DNA of 64,000 nt from a virus. This document shows, piece by piece, positions 9,313-17,946 of this stretch. The notes beneath the pieces were generated by a model that worked only from the letters and a program-made list of their open reading frames with translations, did no database searches and was not told the origin of the DNA. Numbering within the stretch: the first letter of the stretch is position 1; every line of letters begins with the position of its first letter. The position numbers were made by a program, and so were the translations under genes. The DNA lies in IMG/VR virus record IMGVR_UViG_3300046453_000063, positions 99,995 through 163,994 of that record. One strand, written 5' to 3'.

Positions 9313-10506
9313 TTACATACGATCAGCAATCGCTGCAATTTTAGAGCGATAGATTGTTTTAAACTCAACTTCACCATACAACTGTTCACCACGAAATACT
9401 GTGCTTGTGCGCTTTATCCCATTATTAATTCCAGCATAAGAATCTGAATCTACCTGTGTTTTGTCATCGCCATCAATGATAATCTGGCTACCCTTACCAA
9501 TGCGCTGCAGACCAAGCTTCATCAAGTCAACAGATAGATTTTGTGCTTCAGAAATCCATACCAACGATTTATCACCAGTGTCATATCCTCGAATATCAAC
9601 AAATGGAATCAATACAAGTCTTCCAGTGGCAATCAGCGCCTCAACTTCTTCTTTATTACCCAATTTGCTAATCAGTAAGTTTCCAATGCCGCTCTGCAAT
9701 AACTTCTCGTTCTTATCACCTTTATAAAAGCCGATTTCTTGCGCTCCCCGTACGGGAACAGGATTTACCAGACAGATGAGTTTATTAATTCTGCCCTTTT
9801 CGAGTTGATGCATTGCATATGCAAACGCGAGCAAACTTTTACCAGAACCTGCTTTACCACGCAGAAGTGTAATATCATTTGTAATCAATGAATCAATAGC
9901 GGCAATCTGATGCATGTCGAGTGGCTTGAATTTTCCCATTGCTACAGTAGATAAATTCTTTTCCGCACAATCAACAAACTCTTTACCGTTCCACTTCTTA
10001 ACATCTACGGGTTGACCAGACTCTCTTATGATAATTATGTATTCGTTAGTTAGAAGATTATATTTATTAATATTTCTATTTTCGTAAAAGTAAGCCATTT
10101 CAGATTCGCTCATTGTGATTTCTTTATATCCACAATAGGAATCTTCACTATAAGCATCGTCGGGTTCATATACGTCTACACCAAGAGATTTTGCTTTAAG
10201 TTGTGCAAGAAAATCGCCAGATATGAGAGAGGCATCGTGAAATTCAGCGCAAGCAACAATGACATCATCATTACTAAGTTGTGCTGCTGAATGCTGTTTT
10301 CCGAATTCATGATCATAGAAGATATCTGTTTTCGATTTTAATTTGCGAACCGCCTGACGAGCACGAAACGCCGTATCGGTAATGCCAACTTTTAATTTAT
10401 CAAGTTCATGAAGTACAATTTCAGGAATAATAATTGAATTTTCAATATCAAGAACTTCAATATGTTGCAACAGGGCGTTAGTATCAACTACGACCTTATT
10501 TTTCAT
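9313..10506 (-). CDS. phoH: PhoH-like ATPase with N-terminal PIN domain
   Basis: 397 residues: a PIN nuclease fold at 1-135 (acidic residues at D8, E34 and D80/D81) fused to a PhoH-type P-loop ATPase. Walker A GKAGSGKS is at 217-224 and the PhoH signature NPVPVRGAQEIGF follows near 248. The Walker B motif, normally DEAQN, reads SEAQN (S319), while IIIDGDD further on is intact. PIN-PhoH proteins act on RNA in toxin-like or quality-control systems; the phage role is unknown. The leader upstream carries a GAGGGG/CCCCTC hairpin (10532-10550) and an AGG ribosome site. Confidence 0.88.
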   Translation of the reverse strand: MKNKVVVDTNALLQHIEVLDIENSIIIPEIVLHELDKLKVGITDTAFRARQAVRKLKSKTDIFYDHEFGKQHSAAQLSNDDVIVACAEFHDASLISGDFLAQLKAKSLGVDVYEPDDAYSEDSYCGYKEITMSESEMAYFYENRNINKYNLLTNEYIIIIRESGQPVDVKKWNGKEFVDCAEKNLSTVAMGKFKPLDMHQIAAIDSLITNDITLLRGKAGSGKSLLAFAYAMHQLEKGRINKLICLVNPVPVRGAQEIGFYKGDKNEKLLQSGIGNLLISKLGNKEEVEALIATGRLVLIPFVDIRGYDTGDKSLVWISEAQNLSVDLMKLGLQRIGKGSQIIIDGDDKTQVDSDSYAGINNGIKRTSTVFRGEQLYGEVEFKTIYRSKIAAIADRM

Positions 10507-10665
10507 AGGCGTTACCTCGTTGGGTAGGATGGAGGGGAGGTCAATCCCCTCATTTGTGAACCTTGTGTACTATTAAATAAAACTTGCCATTTCGGCTTAT
10601 ATCATTGCATTCTTAGTCTTTCAGTTTCTTCTTACAGGTTCCCTTGTTCAGGGGTAAGTTAATCG

Positions 10666-10765
10666 AAGTCGATAGCAGGGCGGCGTATCCTGCATCTCTG
10701 ATAACTTGGAGCGTACACAACGTGCGTTCCAAGCGTGTAGAGAACCTTTTCTACCTTATCGACTT
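10666..10765 (+). ncRNA. Candidate structured RNA with cloverleaf-like fold
   Basis: AAGTCGATA (10666-10674) pairs perfectly with TATCGACTT (10757-10765). Inside are three hairpins: GCAGG/CCTGC (10675-10693), a 12-bp stem 10705-10716/10722-10733 with loop ACAAC, and GTAGA/TCTAC (10737-10754). The long stem contains two G-U pairs when read as plus-strand RNA; these would be A-C mismatches on the minus strand, so the + strand is favoured. It fills the 326-bp gap between two leftward genes and has no ORF. It is not a tRNA (no T-arm consensus). Confidence 0.5.
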
Positions 10766-10832
10766 TCAGTTGAGATATTACATCTCTTGAATATGTATGT
10801 ATGATAAAGCTATTGTTTTATATTAATATTTA

Positions 10833-11105
10833 TTATTTAATAGCGTCTTTCAAACCCTTGAGAGCCTTGAAAGTCGTTTTCTTACTGGCGGCGATTTCGA
10901 TTTCTTCGCCTGTTTGCGGATTGCGTCCTTTACGTGCAGCAGTTGGCTTAACGCCGAACTTTGCAAATCCAGCAATGTTCACTTCTTCGTCATTGGCGAG
11001 CGCTTCTGTGATTGCTTCAAACACAGCATTTACCGATGCCTCAACATCCTTCTTAGCCAGTCCGGTTTTTTCTGTTACTACCTTTGCAAGTTCTGTTTTA
11101 TTCAT
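10833..11105 (-). CDS. hup: HU-family nucleoid protein (SPbeta YonN-like)
   Basis: 90 residues, full length for HU. Seen: NKTELAKVV start, the DNA-clamp arm with GRNPQTGEEI, and C-terminal FKALKGLKDAI. Every residue position that defines the HU/HBsu fold is present. SPbeta carries an HU gene next to yonO, the same arrangement as here. Likely role: compaction of phage DNA or architectural aid in replication/transcription. It has its own sigma-A-like promoter, so it may not depend on the phage polymerase. Confidence 0.95.
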   Translation of the reverse strand: MNKTELAKVVTEKTGLAKKDVEASVNAVFEAITEALANDEEVNIAGFAKFGVKPTAARKGRNPQTGEEIEIAASKKTTFKALKGLKDAIK

Positions 11106-11168
11106 TTTAAATTTCTCCCTTAGTTTAATTTTATTTTGTGAGAAGATGATAATCCCTTAATTTTGGAT

Positions 11169-11197
11169 ATTAAATCATCATGCTCCCTAAAAGACAA
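11169..11197 (-). promoter_or_regulatory. Putative sigma-A promoter of hup
   Basis: Minus strand: -35 TTGTCT (11197-11192), 17-bp spacer, -10 TTTAAT (11174-11169), about 65 bp ahead of the HU start. Confidence 0.45.
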
Positions 11198-11222
11198 TCA
11201 GCATTTTTACATGTTTTTTAAA

Positions 11223-11309
11223 ATACGTTGATTTTTAGGGCTTTTCTAAATTAAAAAAATTTGACATACATATATTTATTGTCCAAAATACCGCGAAAAA
11301 TCAACGTAT
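11223..11309. repeat. Perfect 14-bp inverted repeat around a repeat-element core
   Basis: ATACGTTGATTTTT (11223-11236) is exactly complementary to 11296-11309. The 59-bp interior holds, on the minus strand, GACAATAAATATATGTATG, a relative of the repeated promoter element. It separates yonO from hup and could be a regulatory or termination structure. Confidence 0.6.
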
Positions 11310-11338
11310 AACGAAAAATTCCTGAATATACACGTTTT

Positions 11339-13939
11339 TTACTGTTTTCTTTGTTTTTTCCTATACTGTCTTTGTTTTTCGGCATTATATTTCTTCCATT
11401 CTTCTTTTTGACAGTGCTTGCAATAGATTTGATTATTTGTGTTTACTTCAATTCTAGTCCCACAAGACTTGCATAGGACTTTTTCTAAACTATCAATAGT
11501 GTTACTTTTAATATTCTCAACAATAACATCTCCAAAACTAGACCACAGTGTTGTCTTATAGCTACTTTTCTTTTTTTCATACAAGAATTGTACTAGCACA
11601 TCGACTACATGATCTACATCATTACAAACTTCCAATATCTTGTCTCTAATGTTTTTATAAACAAACAAACTATCTCCCGTATAGTGACCATCAACCGGAC
11701 GAGTATCCATAAATCGCTTTTTAAGGTCTAATTCCTTATATCTTTCAATGATTTGATTGTCTATGTCTCTCTTAGCATACTCTTTACTCATCAACACCTT
11801 GTAATCAAATTCTCCTATATTCATTGCAGAGAATTTAATTCTTGGATTAGGGATAAGTTTACCAAGCCTATTGACCACGCTCTCATTAACTGGTTCTACA
11901 TTAGGTTTTTCTTTGTCTTTTGCATATACAAAGAAATAGGGTGTTTTAGACTTTGTATATTCGGTAATTATTTTTTTCTTGTTATTCGGTCTTTCTGGTT
12001 TGTACAAAGTTTTTGCGTAATCAATTGTAAAATTGTTCTCCATACATAATAGTTTGATCACATCCAGGTTAACGTTGTTACTATTCCAGATCTTCGTGAT
12101 GTCGTTACTGATCATCCCAATATTGCCACCAGTATAAGCAGACTTTAATCCTTCATATATAGTCTCATAATTAACAGGTTGTGCTTCTGCTTTTGCCATG
12201 TTGTAGAATAGGGGGTTAATACCTTTCATATTTCTTTCTGCAACTTCTACGATAGTTTTATCATTACAAACTAAACTTTTATCTCCATCAACGTCAAACA
12301 TGAGTATTTTACTGATAGCATCATGACAACTTGTATATAGATTCTTAGTGACGAACCAGCGTTTCATTTCTTTATTTACTTTATTTTTTCGGACAGCGTG
12401 TTCCCGGTATAGATGAGGGCTACGTAAACAATCAAGTTTTTCCTCATCATTATAAAGGAAGCAAGAAACTTCTCCATCATCAATCAACCCTTTGGGGTCT
12501 TTATCGTCCTTAATTAAGTATTCACAAAAAGCATGTAAATCTGGACATATGAATGTGTATTTGCCGCTTATTGAGATCTTCCCGGCTTTTGCAGACATTA
12601 CCATGCTCTTTTTAGTCTGCTTAAGGATTTCTTTGCTATATGTATCATTTAATAGTTCTGGATAAATCTCAAGCGCTTGCTGGACATAGTTTTTGTTTAT
12701 ATTTGTTTCTGTAGCACCAAGTATTTTAAGCATGGTGCGCCGATCTGTTCCAACATTAATGATATTGTTTCTAGTTTCTTCACTAATCGTTCTTAACTCA
12801 TCATCGGTGATGTCTGTTAGGGTTTGAAGCATTTGATAATTCAACTTGGCATTCTTAATGAATGATTCTTCTTCGTTGCACTTTCCTGCATGGCATTTAA
12901 ACTTTTTATAAAATTTCTTGTACTCATCCCAGGAAGAATAGTACTTCCACATTTTAAACTGGCTTTTTGTGAATATTATTTCAATTTTTTCAGCGTTTAG
13001 ATCATGCTCTTTACCATAAATATCTTTAACGGTGCCGTAGAGTCCTTTTTTTGCCTTCTTGTTTTCTTCACGAATGAATTTATCGAAAGGAAAAGGGACT
13101 AACAAACCTTTTACCCAAGGCAGACGCACCATTATACTATTCTTACTAACTCTTGGCAGGATCATTCCACAACCATCTGTGTGTTCGATGGGAATGTCCA
13201 TATTCTTTGTTTCAATTTCATATGTCTTGTCATCAATGAAGTCAACAGTACAGTTAACAAGTGTTTCCATGTCATTGACCACGATAGATTTGTCAATATC
13301 AAACTCATCCCATTTTTCCGTTGCACTATTGCAGAGAGCAAGATAGGCTAGATACTTGTTAATATTGACTCCTTTATGATCATTAATCTTTTTAATGGTA
13401 AGACCACACATCAGCGATTGTTGATATTTATTAAATGTTTTTTCTTTAATGAATACCGTTTTCTTCGTTCTAATTTGTCCCGCGCTTGCTGTAAAGCATA
13501 TGTATTTTTCATTATCAAAGATAAATCCATTATGTATAAGATCTTTTAAAATATCAAAAAAGTAAGTTTGAACAACAAGTATGTCTTTGGTTAAAGTATT
13601 CTGTTTAATCTTTAGAGTTCTTGTTAATACGGAGTCGAATACTGAAATCGTATTTTTTTCTCTAATCAACTCACTACGCAAAACTCTAAGTTCTTCATTT
13701 TTTGTAAATAGTTTGTACAGTGTATCCTTTAGATTTTTAATTCGAGTGGAAGTCCTTGAGATTTTTTCTTCAAATCTTTTTTTTGTGTCGTCTTCAATGT
13801 GAGCTGATTTTATTTTACCTTTTAATAAATATCGAAATCTGTAGTTCTTATTTAATCTTCTATGTATGGACATTTCACTTTCGTTATAAAAGAAACTGGT
13901 ATCGATGCTGTATACATGGACTTGTTTGTCTAGGCTAAT
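11339..13939 (-). CDS. yonO: YonO-type single-subunit RNA polymerase with zinc ribbon
   Basis: 866 residues from an ATT codon at 13939 placed 8 nt after AGGAGG; the first in-frame ATG (13873) lacks such a site, and the extra 22 residues (ISLDKQVHVYSIDTSFFYN...) continue smoothly into the rest. The catalytic DVDGD is at 549-553 (LMFDVDGDKSL), the DxDGD signature of double-psi beta-barrel polymerases related to eukaryotic RdRPs and SPbeta YonO; RSPHLYREH at 506-514 is a second conserved block. The last 50 residues form a CxxC...CxxC zinc ribbon followed by a basic tail. YonO is a DNA-dependent RNA polymerase needed for late SPbeta transcription, so this protein probably transcribes the leftward late genes. 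Its own promoter lies at 14363-14411. Confidence 0.87.
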   Translation of the reverse strand: MSLDKQVHVYSIDTSFFYNESEMSIHRRLNKNYRFRYLLKGKIKSAHIEDDTKKRFEEKISRTSTRIKNLKDTLYKLFTKNEELRVLRSELIREKNTISVFDSVLTRTLKIKQNTLTKDILVVQTYFFDILKDLIHNGFIFDNEKYICFTASAGQIRTKKTVFIKEKTFNKYQQSLMCGLTIKKINDHKGVNINKYLAYLALCNSATEKWDEFDIDKSIVVNDMETLVNCTVDFIDDKTYEIETKNMDIPIEHTDGCGMILPRVSKNSIMVRLPWVKGLLVPFPFDKFIREENKKAKKGLYGTVKDIYGKEHDLNAEKIEIIFTKSQFKMWKYYSSWDEYKKFYKKFKCHAGKCNEEESFIKNAKLNYQMLQTLTDITDDELRTISEETRNNIINVGTDRRTMLKILGATETNINKNYVQQALEIYPELLNDTYSKEILKQTKKSMVMSAKAGKISISGKYTFICPDLHAFCEYLIKDDKDPKGLIDDGEVSCFLYNDEEKLDCLRSPHLYREHAVRKNKVNKEMKRWFVTKNLYTSCHDAISKILMFDVDGDKSLVCNDKTIVEVAERNMKGINPLFYNMAKAEAQPVNYETIYEGLKSAYTGGNIGMISNDITKIWNSNNVNLDVIKLLCMENNFTIDYAKTLYKPERPNNKKKIITEYTKSKTPYFFVYAKDKEKPNVEPVNESVVNRLGKLIPNPRIKFSAMNIGEFDYKVLMSKEYAKRDIDNQIIERYKELDLKKRFMDTRPVDGHYTGDSLFVYKNIRDKILEVCNDVDHVVDVLVQFLYEKKKSSYKTTLWSSFGDVIVENIKSNTIDSLEKVLCKSCGTRIEVNTNNQIYCKHCQKEEWKKYNAEKQRQYRKKQRKQ

Positions 13940-13995
13940 CTCAAATTCCTCCTGTCTGGTATTGTTAAGTGATATATGTATATTTATTAATTAAT

Positions 13996-14247
13996 TCAAT
14001 TCAACTCTAAACTCAACAAGCTTACTCCAACCTGTGGATTAAACGGTTCTCTATAAAATACTCCACTATTAGCATTATTCATCATCCAAAGTACTCCATC
14101 GTCTACCATATTAGAATCTAGATATTTTGTACAATCGTTCAATCCTTCTTTCATTTCTTTGGAAACAAACTTCTCATCCAGATAATCAGCGTCTCCATCA
14201 TAATACTTATCTTCCATTTCCTTAATTGAAAATCCTTGATATTGCAT
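13996..14247 (-). CDS. Hypothetical acidic protein ahead of yonO
   Basis: 83 residues from the ATG at 14247, preferred over the ATG eight codons upstream (14271) because AGGAG stands 6 nt before it. Acidic, with YYDGDADYLDEKF and MVDDGVLWMMNNANSG segments; no domain recognised. First gene of the leftward unit driven by the repeat-containing promoter, followed 56 bp later by the polymerase gene. Confidence 0.6.
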   Translation of the reverse strand: MQYQGFSIKEMEDKYYDGDADYLDEKFVSKEMKEGLNDCTKYLDSNMVDDGVLWMMNNANSGVFYREPFNPQVGVSLLSLELN

Positions 14248-14362
14248 ATTAATCTCCTGTGTTTTTTTCATATTATGTATTCCCTTGCCCTTTCTTTTAT
14301 ACCCTCGTATGTTTTATTCAGGAGATGCTTGCTTGTGTTTAGCAATCTCTCTCTGTGTTTAT

Positions 14363-14411
14363 AATATAACATGATAATATTGCATAGTCAACATATATTT
14401 ATTAATTAAAT
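14363..14411 (-). promoter_or_regulatory. Leftward promoter with SPBRE-like element
   Basis: Minus strand: element TTTAATTAATAAATATATG (14410-14392) runs into -35 TTGACT (14391-14386); a 17-bp spacer and -10 TATATT (14368-14363) follow. Probable sigma-A promoter for the yonO transcript with an operator overlapping the -35. Confidence 0.75.
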
Positions 14412-14476
14412 TTACCAAACAACACATGAAGAGGGTTCTATGTTGCTTCATTATATATAACAAAAAAGATGAAGAA

Positions 14477-14520
14477 TTTAATGAATAAATATATACATAA
14501 ACATAATAATGTGATATGAT
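14477..14520 (+). promoter_or_regulatory. Rightward promoter with SPBRE-like element
   Basis: Element TTTAATGAATAAATATATAC at 14477-14496, then extended -10 TGATATGAT ending at 14520. Divergent partner of the leftward promoter; it drives the recombinase-helicase unit. Confidence 0.65.
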
Positions 14521-14592
14521 GTGTTTATGAGACAGATGGATACAAACATAATGAATTCAAAAAACAATACATATAATAAGGAGGAGAACAAT

Positions 14593-15660
14593 ATGAGTGC
14601 TATAACAAACAATGTAGTGGGATTACATATGGGTAATGTATGGGAAGACATCCAGACACACCTAAAAGGATTTGAAAGCAAACACACATCTGAAAATTAT
14701 GAACGTGGTTTGAGAAAGTTCTTTCAGTGGTTTAAAGGAAAAGATCTGGAGTTGCTGACAAGAGAGGACTTATACATCAGAAATGCAGATGTTTTGAAAT
14801 ACCGCAACTTTTTAAAAGAAATACTCGATGAAGAAGGCGAGAGACAATACACTAACACTTCAATCAACAATGTCATTGCTGCTATTCAATCACTCTATGT
14901 GTTTCTTGAGAAGAATGACTATGATGTTAAATCTGTGACCACCAGAGCGAATCCACTTGCTGACGACTCTGTAAGATGTGGAGCGCTTTACACTCATGAA
15001 GCTGAAAAAATGGCCGACATTATTATTGATACTGTCAAAGGAATAGAAAAATCAGCATTGATCAGAATGGCATATATAACAAGCTTTCGTAAGGGATCTT
15101 TGCTTAGATTAGAATGGGATGATATTGTAGAACACCCAAGTAACAAGTATTACGAAGTTACTGTAATGGGCAAAGGCGGTAAGAAACATACTGTTCCAAT
15201 TTCAGAAGATCTTTATCAATATGTTCTAAAAATTAAGGATCAGAGGTACTACGAAAGATACAATGATAATAAAATATTCCATTTAAGTACTGGTGCAATT
15301 CAAGATATGATGACTTATTTAAAGGATAAAATGAGCATCTCTGAACAAAGAAATGTAGTATTTCATAGCTTCCGAAATGTTGCTTCTATGTATGGTACTT
15401 TAGAAGAAGCTAAAGAGCATTATAATCACAGTAGCTTTAATGTAACAGAAAAATATAGACATAAAGATAATGATATGAGCAATAGTTTGAGTTTGAGAAT
15501 TGGCGAGAAGATTGACGATGAGATTTTTATGGAGTTAAGCAAAGAGGAGATTATTCAATTAGTGTTGAGACAGAATGAAGGAGTGATTCATCAGATGAAG
15601 AGAGACGCACAGAAAATTGTTAATGATAAAAATGAAAATAAAAAGGAGAGTGTTGAGTAA
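14593..15660 (+). CDS. Tyrosine recombinase (YopP-like)
   Basis: 355 residues from the ATG at 14593 behind AAGGAGGAG; an ATG at 14521 is inside the promoter region and cannot be used. N-terminal SAM-like core-binding domain (residues 15-115), then a catalytic domain with a full set: R166 (SFRKGSLLRL), K194 (MGKGGKKHTV), H258 and R261 (FHSFR), H279 (YNHSS) and Y288. Basic C-terminal helix. SPbeta integrates with a serine recombinase and carries an additional tyrosine recombinase, YopP; this enzyme may be that homologue or the actual integrase/resolvase of this phage. First gene of a unit with the helicase. Confidence 0.85.
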   Translation: MSAITNNVVGLHMGNVWEDIQTHLKGFESKHTSENYERGLRKFFQWFKGKDLELLTREDLYIRNADVLKYRNFLKEILDEEGERQYTNTSINNVIAAIQSLYVFLEKNDYDVKSVTTRANPLADDSVRCGALYTHEAEKMADIIIDTVKGIEKSALIRMAYITSFRKGSLLRLEWDDIVEHPSNKYYEVTVMGKGGKKHTVPISEDLYQYVLKIKDQRYYERYNDNKIFHLSTGAIQDMMTYLKDKMSISEQRNVVFHSFRNVASMYGTLEEAKEHYNHSSFNVTEKYRHKDNDMSNSLSLRIGEKIDDEIFMELSKEEIIQLVLRQNEGVIHQMKRDAQKIVNDKNENKKESVE

Positions 15661-17946
15661 TTGAATCCTATTATTGAGTTGAAGTTAACGCCAGATCGAA
15701 TGATGTATCCCAAGAGAGAAGCAGATAATAAGGGAGATTTCAGAATCTATTCGTGTAAGACGGAAAGTCAAAATGTAATTCTCAATGATTACAACCGAGT
15801 TTCGATAAAAGGAGTGATGCAGAGACTTGAAATTGGAGTTGAATATGACGCTCAAATTCAGTTAGAGAAAATCGATCCTCAGTATGGAGCAAGTTACAAT
15901 GTGTTGTCTGTATACCAAGACATTCCAGAAACAATGGATGGTCAAAAGTCCTTTCTTGCAACAATGGTAACTGAACAACAACTGAAGGAAATTTATACCA
16001 CCTATCCAGATGAAGATATTATTAAACTATTCGTTGATGATAAATTTGATTATAAAAAAGTGAAGAGTTTTGGACCAGTGGTATACCAACGAGTCAAAAA
16101 TAGAATCATTGAAAACATAGCATATAAAGAAATTTTAAGCAGACTTGGAAAGTATGGAATTACGTATGATGTTATTTTAAAGCTCGAAGAAGTGTTTAAA
16201 AGTAAAGAGTTAGCTATACAGAAAATTGAAGAGAATCCATACGAATTAACCAGGATTCACGGATATGGATTCAAGAAAGCAGATAAAATTGCAAAACTGA
16301 TGGGTGTTGCTCACGATGATCCTAATCGAATCAAATACGGAATTAGATTTGCTATTGACGAGAACCAGCAAAGCGGACATACTTTTATGTACCGGGAAGA
16401 ACTGCTGAGAAACGCGTCAGAAAAGTTGGAGTTAGAGATTGATCAAATACATAATCTGTTAGATGAGACTGATGAATTGAAATTTATTGATGATAAAGTG
16501 TCTTTAATTAAAACATATAATGCGGAATTTTACATTGCAAAAAGATTGACTGAAATACTGAAGAATGGTGAACCATTAGATTTTGATCCAGAAGAGTTTA
16601 TCAAATACATAGAGAATAAATATATTGATATTATACCTAAAGGATTGACACATCAACAAAAGGATTTCTTTAGAAACATACAAAAGAATTCGGTTAACTT
16701 GTTGGTGGGGTACGCAGGAACCGGAAAAAGTCAGATGCAAATGTTTCTAATTGAATTATTGGATTGGCTGGGTTTAACTTACACAATGGTATCTCCTTCG
16801 GCAAAGGCTGCTAAGGTTACAAAGAAATATACCGGATTTAATGCACTAACCACACATAGAAAGATTGGGTATGGTCGAGGTGGAAAAGACGAAGAACATC
16901 TATATGAGATTTATGAAGACTTCGTGATTATGGATGAATCAGGAATGACAGACGTATTTATTTTATCTTCGTTGCTGGCTAAAATTAAGAATCCTAAAAC
17001 AAGACTGTTATTTGTAGGTGACGACTTTCAACTCCTCAGTATTCAGGCCGGGAACTTCCTTCATGATATAATCCAGTGCGGAACAATCCCTCTTACGAAG
17101 CTAGATATTGTATTTAGACAAGAAAAAGGTGGAATCCTAGACATTGCAACGAAGATCCGTCAAGGAAAACACTTTGTCAAAGACAGTTTTGTTAATGATA
17201 AGATACTCTTTGGAGAAGATTTTCTTTTACATTGTGTAGATCAATGTAATATGGAATCTCACTATAAAGGATATTATAACGTATTAATGAAATTGTTTCC
17301 GCCTGAAGATATTATGGTTTTAACTCCAACAAAGAAAGGAAAACTTGGAACAGTTGAAATAAATAAATATATACAATCGGTTGTTAATCCAGATGATGGC
17401 GCGAAGAAGCAATACGAATATGGATATGAGAAAGAGAACATAATTCGAGTAAATGATTTTGTCATGAACACTGTTAATATGTACGACATTTCAAATATTG
17501 ATGACGAAGGAACGGACGTGGTGAATGGCGATTCTGGAATTATAATTGATATTAAATTTGAAGATGAGAAAAGACCTGTGAATAAATACGATGTAGACGA
17601 TGATGATCAAATTAGAGAAAGTGAAAAGAAAGGGATTATTATTCAGTTTGATGATGCTGTAGTAAGATTGGATTTTGGGTTAGCGATGCAACTATTACAT
17701 AGCTGGTGCTATACCATTCATAAGGCCCAAGGATCAGGGAGTGAGGCAACTTTATGCATATTGGATAAGTCCAATAAATATCAAGCATCTGCAAACTTAG
17801 TATATACAGCAATAACGAGAAGTAAGAAAAAATGTATATTCTTGACTCAGGCCGAAACGCTGAATTTCGCTATTCGTAAAGTTGATAATATGAGAAGAAA
17901 TACACATCTATGTGATTTGTTAAAGGCTGCTGTGGGAAATGAGTAA
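15661..17946 (+). CDS. recD: RecD-like SF1 DNA helicase
   Basis: 761 residues from a TTG directly after the recombinase stop, with AAGGAGAG 12 nt upstream. Layout: N-terminal OB-like part, helix-hairpin-helix region near 190-215 (ELTRIHGYGFKKADKIAKLMG), Walker A GYAGTGKS near 350, DESG Walker B near 420, GDDFQLL motif III, and a C-terminal QLLHSWCYTIHKAQGSG followed by VYTAITRSKK (motifs V-VI). This is the RecD2/TraA helicase architecture: 5'-3' DNA unwinding in replication or recombination. Operon partners are the recombinase and the putative initiator. Confidence 0.88.
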   Translation: MNPIIELKLTPDRMMYPKREADNKGDFRIYSCKTESQNVILNDYNRVSIKGVMQRLEIGVEYDAQIQLEKIDPQYGASYNVLSVYQDIPETMDGQKSFLATMVTEQQLKEIYTTYPDEDIIKLFVDDKFDYKKVKSFGPVVYQRVKNRIIENIAYKEILSRLGKYGITYDVILKLEEVFKSKELAIQKIEENPYELTRIHGYGFKKADKIAKLMGVAHDDPNRIKYGIRFAIDENQQSGHTFMYREELLRNASEKLELEIDQIHNLLDETDELKFIDDKVSLIKTYNAEFYIAKRLTEILKNGEPLDFDPEEFIKYIENKYIDIIPKGLTHQQKDFFRNIQKNSVNLLVGYAGTGKSQMQMFLIELLDWLGLTYTMVSPSAKAAKVTKKYTGFNALTTHRKIGYGRGGKDEEHLYEIYEDFVIMDESGMTDVFILSSLLAKIKNPKTRLLFVGDDFQLLSIQAGNFLHDIIQCGTIPLTKLDIVFRQEKGGILDIATKIRQGKHFVKDSFVNDKILFGEDFLLHCVDQCNMESHYKGYYNVLMKLFPPEDIMVLTPTKKGKLGTVEINKYIQSVVNPDDGAKKQYEYGYEKENIIRVNDFVMNTVNMYDISNIDDEGTDVVNGDSGIIIDIKFEDEKRPVNKYDVDDDDQIRESEKKGIIIQFDDAVVRLDFGLAMQLLHSWCYTIHKAQGSGSEATLCILDKSNKYQASANLVYTAITRSKKKCIFLTQAETLNFAIRKVDNMRRNTHLCDLLKAAVGNE

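Noticed and set aside
10640-10765. tRNA or tmRNA in the phoH-hup gap
   Set aside because: The fold has a closing stem and three hairpins, but the closing stem is 9 bp, there is no GGTTCRANNCC T-arm and no CCA end, and the central stem is far too long.
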